Below the pieces are notes generated by a model, which saw nothing but the letters and a program-made list of their open reading frames with translations, did no database searches and had not been told where the DNA came from. Shown piece by piece: positions 56,476-64,000 of a stretch of 64,000 nucleotides of DNA. Where the stretch lies: contig JAJTWY010000012.1 in assembly GCA_021463165.1 (NCBI GenBank), forward strand, positions 1 through 64,000, read 5' to 3'. Made by a program: the position numbers and the translations under genes. The first letter of the stretch is position 1. Each line of letters opens with the position of its first letter. This stretch comes from Pyrinomonadaceae bacterium. Its GTDB lineage: Bacteria > Acidobacteriota > Blastocatellia > Pyrinomonadales > Pyrinomonadaceae.

Positions 56476-57735
56476 ATGCGGTTTATAAATCAAAGCCTAA
56501 TAACAATTTGCTTGGTGGCAATATTGTCGAATTTGACAATCGTTTTTTCTCAAACCAATACGATGGAAACGGATTTGGCATTGGTTGGGGCAAAAATCTA
56601 TCCTTCGCCAAAGGCGAGCCCGATAATTGGCGGAGTTGTGCTGATAAGAAACGGCAAAATTACTGCCGTGGGCAAAAAAGGCAAAATCAAAATTCCGTCG
56701 CGGGCTAAAGTCATTGATTGTAAGGGTTTGATACTCACTTCGGGATTTTGGAACAATCACGTCCATTTTATCGAAACAATTTGGGAGAATTCTGCCACGA
56801 TACCGGCTTCAAAACTGACTCAACAGCTACAAGTTATGTTGACCAAATACGGATTTGTTACTGTTTTTGATACAGGCTCGGTTTGGGCTGAGACAAACGC
56901 CATTCGCCGCCGAATCGAATCGGGTGAAATTCAAGGACCCAGAATTTTTACTGTCGGCGAAATTCTTAGTCAGAAAGGCGGATTGAGTCCTGAGTTATTA
57001 AAAAGTGCAGGTTTCTTGTCTGATGCCGTTATTGAAGTTAGTGGTCAGAAAGATGGGGAAGAAAAATCTCGTCAACATGTAAAAAAAGACGTGGATGCGG
57101 TTAAAATCTACGCTGCCACTTATTTTCGGGGCTTGGTGGAGATGTCTCCTGTAACGCTTGAGGCTATCGTAAAAGAATCTCGAAGGGGCGGAAAACTGGT
57201 ATTTGTTCATCCGTATAATCAAAACGGAGCTGAAGCCGCTATTAATGCCGGAATTGATGTTTTTGCTCATACGCTCTCAAACGGAAAATTTACGAATAAC
57301 CAACTCAAGCGAATGAAACGCCAGCGAATTGCTCTGATTCCAACATTGCGATTATGGAAAGTAGAAGCGGGACGAGAAGGAATGTCGGTATCAGAAACTG
57401 AAGAATTTATCAACTCAGGTGTAAAGCAACTTCGTGATTATTCTAAGATAGGCGGTCAAATACTTTTCGGAACGGATGTCGGATATATTGATTACGATCC
57501 AACCGAAGAATATATATTTATGGAGCAGGCAGAATTGAGTTTTCGACAAATATTAGAATCACTAACGACTGCTCCAGCCAAGCGGTTCGGGCTGTCCAAA
57601 ACAACGGGCAAAATCGCTCGCGGAATGGATGCAGATATAGTCTTATTAAGTAACGACCCGGCAACAGATGTTAAAGCCTTTTCATCAGTTCGCTACACAA
57701 TCCGTGCCGGAAAAATTATCTATCAGTCCGACTAG
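56476..57735 (+). CDS. Exported amidohydrolase-family protein
   Basis: The 419-residue product has a signal peptide (~1-26). A metal-dependent amidohydrolase core is visible: HVH in WNNHVHF, a His in VFVHPYNQ, DVFAHTL and GTDVGYI, then the C-terminal KIARGMDADIVLLSNDPATD. It resembles imidazolonepropionase- and prolidase-like hydrolases of the periplasm. The sequence is AT-rich (23 G+C in the 60 nt 57421-57480). It sits between thiC and a second copy of the thiC 3' end, so it looks like acquired cargo. Confidence 0.85.
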   Translation: MRFINQSLITICLVAILSNLTIVFSQTNTMETDLALVGAKIYPSPKASPIIGGVVLIRNGKITAVGKKGKIKIPSRAKVIDCKGLILTSGFWNNHVHFIETIWENSATIPASKLTQQLQVMLTKYGFVTVFDTGSVWAETNAIRRRIESGEIQGPRIFTVGEILSQKGGLSPELLKSAGFLSDAVIEVSGQKDGEEKSRQHVKKDVDAVKIYAATYFRGLVEMSPVTLEAIVKESRRGGKLVFVHPYNQNGAEAAINAGIDVFAHTLSNGKFTNNQLKRMKRQRIALIPTLRLWKVEAGREGMSVSETEEFINSGVKQLRDYSKIGGQILFGTDVGYIDYDPTEEYIFMEQAELSFRQILESLTTAPAKRFGLSKTTGKIARGMDADIVLLSNDPATDVKAFSSVRYTIRAGKIIYQSD

Positions 57736-57800
57736 CCCCTTTTGAAATATCAATCAACAAGAAACCCTAGAAGCATGAGAAAGTGCCGTTAAAAGAAGCC

Positions 57801-57917
57801 GTTTCCGAAGAAAAAGCACTTGCAGTCGGAATGGCGGAAAAAGCAAAAGAGTTTGTCGAAAAAGGAAGCGAGATTTATCAAGGCAATTTGCCCGACGGGG
57901 CGAAGGAGCATCATTAG
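57801..57917 (+). pseudogene. Second, diverged copy of the thiC 3' end
   Basis: In frame this reads [18 protein letters not shown], then [20 protein letters not shown] and stop, against [38 protein letters not shown] and stop in thiC. It has no start codon or radical-SAM part. The unit between the two stops is 1462 nt and holds the amidohydrolase gene. Upstream of the Val codon the match to thiC ends. Confidence 0.85.
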
Positions 57918-58041
57918 CACCTAGTGAGTTTGCTGAGGTTTTGAGGCAAATGGTCGGTCATTGGAAACGCATTTGGTGCTATCGGGCGACTCTTTGACGC
58001 GAGAACCAGACGGCAATTCATAAAGACAGAAAGCCTATAGC

Positions 58042-59412
58042 CTACATTCTCACATCCATCACCTTCTTCGTTTTCCGGCTCTTTTCGGCCATGAAGCCCA
58101 TGATGTGGCTTTCGATCGACTGGTCGATGGTCGAGGTCAGCAGCGACGGATCCTTCTTCGAAATGGCGAGCAGCCAATCATTTACAAGGCGCCAATCACC
58201 GCCGCCGTGGCCGTCCGATTCCTGCTTCCATTCGGTCTTCTTACCCGTTAGGAAATCAGTGTGGATCATCGAGGTCATATCTCCTACGACGTCGCCGAGC
58301 GATCCCATTATGCGAGTTCGCCGGCCGTCGTAAGATGTGAAAGCCTCCATCGAAAACGAAGCGGTGACGCCATCATCAAATAAGATATTCGTCGTGTAAT
58401 GGTCGGGCTGGTCATTTTCCATACGATAAACGCAGCGGCCATAGTTCGTGGTCCTGAGCTGTTCCAATATGTGATCGCCCTGTTCCTCTTTCTTATCGGG
58501 TAGATCAAAAACGTAGGTCCAGCTGCGTCTGCGGTGATATATTTCGAGCGCCGAGTAGGGGCAGGATCTCTCGACCTTGCAGCCTTCCGAACACCGGGCG
58601 GCACTTCCCTCAGGAGCGTTCTCCTTTCTGAACCAGCTCAGATCGCCGAACGCTTGAATACTTCGGCAAGGCTTGCCGAGCATCCACCTAAGGATATCGA
58701 GATCGTGACAGGATTTTGCCAGGATGATCGGCGTTGTTTGCTTACTGTTATGCCAATTTCCGCGCACGTAGGAATGGCTCATATGTATGTGCTGGATAGG
58801 CTCAAAGTGCTGGATCGAGACGACCTTGCCCAAAACGCCGCTCTGGATCAATTCACGCAACTTTATGAAATACGGTGCGTACCGCAGGACGTGGCATACG
58901 GCAACAATGCGTTTGTTGCGCTTGGCCGACTGCAGGATATCCCGGCACTCTTTCTCGCTCGGTGAGATAGGCTTTTCAAGCAAGATGTCGTATCCCAGTT
59001 CGAGAGCTTTCATGCATGGGCCATAGTGGAGATTGTCAGGTGTCGAGATAATGATGGCGTCAGCGAATTTCGGACGCTCGAAGACCCGCTCCCAAGTATT
59101 GAATCTATTGTTTTCCGGGATGTTGTGCCTCTTAGTATATCGTTCGTTTCGGATCTTTATTGGCTCGGCCACGCCGACGATATCGAGATTTTTTGGATAG
59201 GTTATCGCATAGTTGCCATAAACATTCCCTCTGGCTCCGGCTCCAAGTGTTATAGCGGTGATCGGCTTGTCGAGCTGCAGATCGGACTTGAATGATCTCT
59301 CGGTCTCAACTGTCAATCCAGGCTCAGAAAAACTAGCACCAGGGAATACAAGGCTTGCTCCAACGGAGAAGGAAAGAGTTTTCAGGAGGTCGCGACGATT
59401 TACTTTTGTCAT
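58042..59412 (-). CDS. Gfo/Idh/MocA-family oxidoreductase with Tat signal
   Basis: The start is best placed at 59412, where the peptide begins TKVNRRDLLKTL, a twin-arginine motif followed by a hydrophobic stretch. A longer frame to 59508 overlaps the divergent flippase gene. The 456-residue product has a Rossmann domain (ITLGAGARGNVYGN) and the family's EKP motif in DILLEKPISPSEKE. Such proteins act on sugars or nucleotide sugars with NAD(P), here likely exported with a bound cofactor. It opens the polysaccharide cluster. Confidence 0.85.
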   Translation of the reverse strand: MTKVNRRDLLKTLSFSVGASLVFPGASFSEPGLTVETERSFKSDLQLDKPITAITLGAGARGNVYGNYAITYPKNLDIVGVAEPIKIRNERYTKRHNIPENNRFNTWERVFERPKFADAIIISTPDNLHYGPCMKALELGYDILLEKPISPSEKECRDILQSAKRNKRIVAVCHVLRYAPYFIKLRELIQSGVLGKVVSIQHFEPIQHIHMSHSYVRGNWHNSKQTTPIILAKSCHDLDILRWMLGKPCRSIQAFGDLSWFRKENAPEGSAARCSEGCKVERSCPYSALEIYHRRRSWTYVFDLPDKKEEQGDHILEQLRTTNYGRCVYRMENDQPDHYTTNILFDDGVTASFSMEAFTSYDGRRTRIMGSLGDVVGDMTSMIHTDFLTGKKTEWKQESDGHGGGDWRLVNDWLLAISKKDPSLLTSTIDQSIESHIMGFMAEKSRKTKKVMDVRM

Positions 59413-59499
59413 ATACTCGAATAAAAGGGGCTTAGAAAAACTTGGAGCGTTACCAATGTACAGCCTTGTGCCAGATTTTGAAAAGGAGTGCGTACGTTT

Positions 59500-61056
59500 T
59501 TGAGCCACCAGATCGCAGCCGAAAATGAGGTGCCTGTAACGGCATCGACGGCCGGCCTTACTACAAAGGTTGTAAAAGGGTCGTTCTGGATGATCGTGGG
59601 ACAGGCGGCTCCGTTGCTGGCGTCGCTTGTCGCGACCTCTTACGTGATCGCGTTGCTCGGCGAGACCGGTTACGGGGTTCTGACGCTGATCGTACTTATC
59701 CCAAACTATTTTCCGTATGCAGACCTCGGGATGTCGATGGCGTCGACCAAGTTTGCTTCGGAGGCACTTGCCCGAGGCGATACCGGCCTCGAAGCCCGTA
59801 TTGTCCGCACCGCCGCGCTAATCGCGATGGCCCTCTCGGTTCCTGTCGCCGCCGGTCTCATCATCTTCGCGCCCGAGATCATTGCAAATAGCAAAACCGC
59901 TGTGGAATACACAGCCGATGCGGTCTGGGCTTTGCGGGTCGCTTCGGTCACGTTCCTGCTTAATTTTCTTTGCAGCATATTCAACACGCCGCAACTGACG
60001 AGGCTGCGGATGGACTTGAACACCGGGATAAACGCAACGACGCGGATCGCCGGGCTCGCCGCAACCCCTCTTGTGATCTATCTTGGATTCGGTTTGACAG
60101 GCGTCGCGACGGCATTGCTGACGACAAATTTAATATGTTTCATCAGTCATCTCGCGGTCTCGGGTTGGCTGCTCGGAGGAAAACTGTTTGAACTTTCGAT
60201 CGAGAGGACAATGATGCGGCCGCTGATCAAATTTGGTCTCGCTTACGTGGTTGGGGCGATCGCGATGGTGCTTTTAATGCACGGCGAGAAAGCTATTCTT
60301 ACAAACCGATATTCGACCACAGAGCTGGGGTACTACAATCTCGGTTTCACACTCGCGACGATGCTCACGATGTTTTCCGGATCGGTCGTACAGGCTCTAC
60401 TCCCGGCCTTCTCCCGGCTGCAGTCCGCTGACGAAGAGACGAGACTTAGTTCCCTGTTCTCAACGGGCGTTCGACTGAACATTATCTGGCTGGTCCCCGC
60501 CGCCGGCATTTTGTTCGTCGTTGCCGAACCATTTTTCACCTACTGGGCAAGTGCCCGGTATGCTGCCGAAAGCACAACGCCGTTTTATATCCTCCTGGCC
60601 GGGGTTGCGTTCTATATCATGGCGTTCATGCCGTATTCATCGATCATGGCCGCGGGCCGAACAGATGTTCTGGCAAAGCTATTTTGGCTTGAGCTCTTGC
60701 CGCATCTAGCGGTCACCGCATACTTAATAGCAAACTACGGTATTGCGGGTGCGGCTGTCGCGTGGAGCATTCGGGCGGTCGTCGATTGCGTATTACAATT
60801 CATCCTCGCGCAGCGGATCGGGGGGGTCAGGTTCGATGTGGTTTCGTTGATCAGAATGACCTTTCTTGCAGGGCTTTTTATCCTACCAACGATAATTCTG
60901 CGTGTCGGGTTTCCCGACCGCGTCGGTTCAGCGGCTATAATGCTGATTTTGGGACTCGGTGGATTTTCACTCTATTGCTGGCGCAGTATCTTCTCACCGG
61001 TCGAACGCGAGTGGCTGCTAGGCCGGGCTGCGAAGTTCCGTAAGTTGGTCCGATAA
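59500..61056 (+). CDS. Polysaccharide flippase (Wzx/MATE-like)
   Basis: I place the start at a TTG (59500) with AAGGAG 11 nt upstream; a GTG at 59488 overlaps that ribosome binding site. The product has ~518 residues and 12-14 helices, as in the MOP superfamily (GSFWMIVGQAAPLLASLVAT, NTGINATTRIAGLAATPLVI). Such proteins flip lipid-linked oligosaccharides across the inner membrane. It is divergent from the Gfo/Idh/MocA gene and precedes the glycosyltransferases. Confidence 0.85.
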   Translation: MSHQIAAENEVPVTASTAGLTTKVVKGSFWMIVGQAAPLLASLVATSYVIALLGETGYGVLTLIVLIPNYFPYADLGMSMASTKFASEALARGDTGLEARIVRTAALIAMALSVPVAAGLIIFAPEIIANSKTAVEYTADAVWALRVASVTFLLNFLCSIFNTPQLTRLRMDLNTGINATTRIAGLAATPLVIYLGFGLTGVATALLTTNLICFISHLAVSGWLLGGKLFELSIERTMMRPLIKFGLAYVVGAIAMVLLMHGEKAILTNRYSTTELGYYNLGFTLATMLTMFSGSVVQALLPAFSRLQSADEETRLSSLFSTGVRLNIIWLVPAAGILFVVAEPFFTYWASARYAAESTTPFYILLAGVAFYIMAFMPYSSIMAAGRTDVLAKLFWLELLPHLAVTAYLIANYGIAGAAVAWSIRAVVDCVLQFILAQRIGGVRFDVVSLIRMTFLAGLFILPTIILRVGFPDRVGSAAIMLILGLGGFSLYCWRSIFSPVEREWLLGRAAKFRKLVR

Positions 61057-61296
61057 AGGCGATGTGAGACCAGAAGTTATGTTGGCCCTTGCAGATGGGG
61101 GTGACCCGCGTTCGACTCTGATATCTGATAAAGGAGCTTCACGGCCGAGGGGGACGCGGCTCGCTTGATCAGTTCATTCATATTCTTGAGAAAGCTTGCT
61201 GCATGCCGAATCAAGTCAGCTAATACGACCGACGTAAACTATGAAGTCACAGCAAGTTACGTCGTGACGATCTACGGAAATCGACCCTGTTGATCT

Positions 61297-62298
61297 ATGA
61301 ACGACAGAATAACCGTCGTCATCCCGACATACGACCGGCCCGAACAGTTGTCGGAATGTCTCGATCATTTGCTGGCCGCGGATACCACCGGGTTCGAAGA
61401 TATTGAGATCCTCGTCATTGACGACGGTTCGCCGATAACCGCTGAGGGAGTCATCGCCGCGAAAGCGTGTGAAAGGCCTTTCAGGATCGAATACGTGCGC
61501 CAAGCGAATTCAGGCCCCGCGAGTGCGAGAAATAATGGGTTTCGACGTGCCTCGAATGGGATCGTCCTGTTCGTCGATGATGATGTTCTTGCACCGCCGC
61601 ATCTTCTGCACGGACACTTGGCTGCGCATCGTGAACATCCGAACTCAGTGATCTTCGGACTCTATCCATATACCAAGCCCGAAAGAGAGACTCCTTCATA
61701 CAGATATCTGGATATGCTCGAACGGGATGCGCGGTACGAAGTTAGCAAAGGTTCTGTGAGTGGACACACCCGATCGAACATTGTTGCGAGCGGCAATCTT
61801 TCGGTTGAAAAGGTTACTTTTCTGACACGAAATGCTGTTTACGATGAAACTCTGAAAACGCCAATGGCCGAAGAGATCGAGCTAGCGACGCGACTTGCAT
61901 CCGCAGGCACCCCGATCGTTTACGCTCCTGAGCTAAATGCGCTTCACACGCAGCCGACCACCATTCGGGGCAAGTGCATACAGGACCATAAATACGGTCT
62001 CGGGATCGCCGAGGCCTACTCGCGGCTGCGAGACAAGGTGCCGCCCGAACAATTTGCACATACGCTCGAAGTAAACGGCCCCATTGACAAGACCGATCCA
62101 ATAAAACTAAAAGCAGCCAAGATGTTAAAATCGTTTCTCGCACTTCGGCCCGTCCGGACAGTCTTTGTGTCGGCAGTGGAGCTGATCGAGAAGCTGCTGC
62201 CCAACAATGACCGTGTGCTTTTTGGAATATATCGCAAACTGGTCGGCGTGCATTATTTTGCGGGTATTCGGGAAGGGTTGCTACGGTTTGGAAAATAG
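61297..62298 (+). CDS. Family 2 glycosyltransferase
   Basis: This 333-residue GT-A enzyme starts VVIPTYDRPEQLSECLDHLL, has the IDDGSP loop and the metal site VDDDVLAPPHLL, and an EEIELATRL catalytic region. It transfers a sugar from a nucleotide donor during surface polysaccharide assembly. The C-terminal ~80 residues are helical and may anchor it to the membrane. The next gene overlaps its stop (GTG at 62298). Confidence 0.88.
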   Translation: MNDRITVVIPTYDRPEQLSECLDHLLAADTTGFEDIEILVIDDGSPITAEGVIAAKACERPFRIEYVRQANSGPASARNNGFRRASNGIVLFVDDDVLAPPHLLHGHLAAHREHPNSVIFGLYPYTKPERETPSYRYLDMLERDARYEVSKGSVSGHTRSNIVASGNLSVEKVTFLTRNAVYDETLKTPMAEEIELATRLASAGTPIVYAPELNALHTQPTTIRGKCIQDHKYGLGIAEAYSRLRDKVPPEQFAHTLEVNGPIDKTDPIKLKAAKMLKSFLALRPVRTVFVSAVELIEKLLPNNDRVLFGIYRKLVGVHYFAGIREGLLRFGK

Positions 62299-63065
62299 TG
62301 ATGTCAATGGTTAAAGAACTCGCCTATGCAGCATTGAACGCCGTTACCTTCGGGCGTGGCGTACCAAGAAATATAGGCGGTGAAGTGATACGCTTTCCAG
62401 CCCGTTGGAGCCGATATTATGAATCGGACTACGAGCCGAATACATTCAGTTTTTTCCGGCAGAACCTAAAGGCGGGTGATACGGTATTCGACATCGGCGG
62501 ACATATCGGCCTGTTCGCGATCGTGACTGCCAGGCTCGTTGGTAAGGCCGGTAGAGTTTACTCGTTCGAACCCACACCGTTCACACGAGACGTACTGCAG
62601 CAGGTCGTCGATCTGAACACGGTTTCGGACATTGTCGAAGTCCGTTCAGAAGCCGTGTCATCAAGAAGCGGCCAGACCGTTTTCTATGACACTGGCGATG
62701 CGATATCCAATGCAAACTCGCTCGTTCGCACGCATCGCAGCAAGGCCGGGATACCGGTAACGCTGACCAGCGTGGATGAATTCGTAGCCGAGCGGAATAT
62801 CCGACCAAACTGTCTGAAGATCGATGTTGAGGGTGTTGAGCTGGATGTTTTGCGTGGAGCCCGACAAACATTTGTCGATCATCGCCCGGTCGTCCGGCTT
62901 GGCCTGCATCCGCCCTTTATGATTGAGAACGGACAGTCACTCGCCGAGATATGGGATACGATCGCGGAATACGATCTCAATGTAATTTACCAAGGTGCGA
63001 AGGTCGAAAAGGCTTGGTTTTGCGACCAGAATGAACTTTTCGATGTGAATCTGCTACCGTTCTAG
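62298..63065 (+). CDS. FkbM-family methyltransferase
   Basis: The 255-residue product has the FkbM signature: TVFDIGGHIGLF as the SAM loop, then YSFEPTPFTRDVLQQ and LKIDVEGVELDVLRGA. FkbM enzymes O-methylate sugars in polysaccharide and macrolide pathways. The GTG start overlaps the glycosyltransferase stop and an ATG follows directly. It lies in the polysaccharide cluster, so methylation of a repeat-unit sugar is the natural guess. Confidence 0.87.
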   Translation: MMSMVKELAYAALNAVTFGRGVPRNIGGEVIRFPARWSRYYESDYEPNTFSFFRQNLKAGDTVFDIGGHIGLFAIVTARLVGKAGRVYSFEPTPFTRDVLQQVVDLNTVSDIVEVRSEAVSSRSGQTVFYDTGDAISNANSLVRTHRSKAGIPVTLTSVDEFVAERNIRPNCLKIDVEGVELDVLRGARQTFVDHRPVVRLGLHPPFMIENGQSLAEIWDTIAEYDLNVIYQGAKVEKAWFCDQNELFDVNLLPF

Positions 63066-63068
63066 ATA

Positions 63069-64000
63069 ATGCGTGTCTGCCATCTGTGCGACGGGTCGGT
63101 CGCAGGCGATTATTTCAGGAATATAACCGCAGGCCTTACCGCGAATGGCTTTGAGGTTGTTCTCGCCGAACTAGGAAGTGGCTCGGCTCCAAAATGGATA
63201 GCAGACCATCCGAATGTCGTTCACTTTTCGCTCGACGCAAACGGCAGCCGCAAGATCCTCGCCGCACGCCGGAAGGTAGCCGAACTTGCGCGGGACGAAC
63301 AGATAGATATCCTTCACACGCATCTTTTTTATTCGGGGCTTGCGGCTGCCTTTGCCAAGAAAAGACTTGGCGATGCGCGGTTCGTAATGATGCGGCATCA
63401 TACTTCGGTCGTGAGGATGCTGGGCACGCCTTTTCATGTCCGAGCTGACAGGTGGATGGCCGAAAAGGCAGACCACGTTTTGACGGTCTCGAATGCGGCG
63501 CGACGATACATGACCCAGGTTGATGGTATAAGGCGGGACGATATTGAGGTTGCATATCTGGGATTCGACTTCGAGCAGATGTCTCCAAAACCCGAAGAAG
63601 GCGTGAGAACGCGGCTAAAGTTCGGTTTCCGCGATGAAGATATTGTTATAGGTTATGTTGCCAACTTCGCCGCCGGGAAAGGCCATGTTCAGTTAATAAC
63701 GGCCTTTGATGCAATTAGACGGCAATTTCCGAATGCCAAGCTGCTGCTTGCGGGACGCGGCAAGCTTGCCGAGGTTGACGATGCAGTGGGACGTCTTGGG
63801 TTAGGCCGCCGGATAGTTTTCGCGGGTTGGCACGATGATGTTTCGGCGATCTACAACGCGATGGACATTTTCGTCCAGCCGAGCCTCAGCGAGGCATTCT
63901 CGCAGGTGTTGGTCGAAGCTATGGGTTGCGGTCTTCCGGTCGTCGCTACCGATGTCGGAGGTGCGAGCGAGGTGATAGAGAATGGCACGAACGGGCTGCT
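63069..64000 (+). CDS. Family 4 glycosyltransferase, 3' end beyond the window
   Basis: The frame is open from an ATG at 63069, 3 nt after the FkbM stop, to the right edge (310 codons). It begins RVCHLCDGSVAGDYFRNITA. It contains a GT-B acceptor domain (LHTHLFYSGLAAAFAKK), VLTVSNAARRYM, the donor-domain start IVIGYVANFAAGKGHVQL and the EX7E motif in SEAFSQVLVEAMGCGLPVV. It is the last visible member of the surface-polysaccharide operon. Confidence 0.88.
   Translation, partial: MRVCHLCDGSVAGDYFRNITAGLTANGFEVVLAELGSGSAPKWIADHPNVVHFSLDANGSRKILAARRKVAELARDEQIDILHTHLFYSGLAAAFAKKRLGDARFVMMRHHTSVVRMLGTPFHVRADRWMAEKADHVLTVSNAARRYMTQVDGIRRDDIEVAYLGFDFEQMSPKPEEGVRTRLKFGFRDEDIVIGYVANFAAGKGHVQLITAFDAIRRQFPNAKLLLAGRGKLAEVDDAVGRLGLGRRIVFAGWHDDVSAIYNAMDIFVQPSLSEAFSQVLVEAMGCGLPVVATDVGGASEVIENGTNGL

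Overview
The window is chromosomal DNA from a Gram-negative, moderately GC-rich bacterium, most likely an Acidobacteriota of the Blastocatellia/Pyrinomonas type. This placement is inference. It rests on a large Oar-like TonB-dependent receptor with an N-terminal carboxypeptidase-regulatory domain, several secreted cohesin-like proteins ending in similar domains, Asn/Thr/Pro-rich zinc-ribbon membrane proteins, and a housekeeping gene order that I do not recognise from any model organism. Neighbouring genes often converge or diverge, so most operons are short. I found no rRNA, tRNA, CRISPR array, transposase or integrase.

Layout. 0-10 kb: two cohesin-like secreted proteins (the first cut by the window edge), a PlsC acyltransferase, a TonB-C protein, an HD phosphohydrolase, a secreted TPR protein and the Oar-like receptor. 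10-21 kb: GTP cyclohydrolase II, an ABC exporter, a SpoIIM-like membrane protein, an Asp/Glu racemase, a two-domain methyltransferase, a DUF58 protein, an RRM protein, a patatin, a subtilase and a zinc-ribbon protein. 21-30 kb: the agmatine-to-putrescine pair aguB-aguA, a toxin-antitoxin pair, an XRE regulator, a UvrD-type helicase, a PEP-mutase-like enzyme, a 48-residue Cys protein, an AraC regulator, a cytochrome c and an M48 protease. 30-40 kb: phosphate uptake (phoU, DUF47, Pit), nadA, a YbaY-repeat protein, a CBS-Hsp20-Lon proteostasis cluster and a third cohesin-like protein. 40-54 kb: lepA, a yebC remnant, a compact type II restriction-modification island, a VOC protein, a phosphohexomutase, a GHL10-like hydrolase, DoxX, a 5'-nucleotidase-like phosphatase, tryptophan dioxygenase, a cold-shock protein, a methyltransferase and YqeY. 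54-58 kb: a TPP riboswitch, thiC and an AT-rich amidohydrolase. 58-64 kb: a surface-polysaccharide cluster (Gfo/Idh/MocA, flippase, GT2, FkbM, GT4) that runs off the window.

The most unusual signal is an architecture seen twice. Cargo sits directly behind a complete host gene and is followed by a second, diverged, in-frame copy of that gene's 3' end with its own stop codon. It occurs at aguA (cargo: toxin-antitoxin pair) and at thiC (cargo: amidohydrolase). The restriction-modification island is also preceded by a remnant of a yebC 3' end. No mobility gene is visible at any of the three, so homology-assisted capture of foreign DNA is the simplest explanation. The restriction island also carries the same 17-bp operator-like sequence at the methylase promoter and upstream of the regulator-endonuclease operon.
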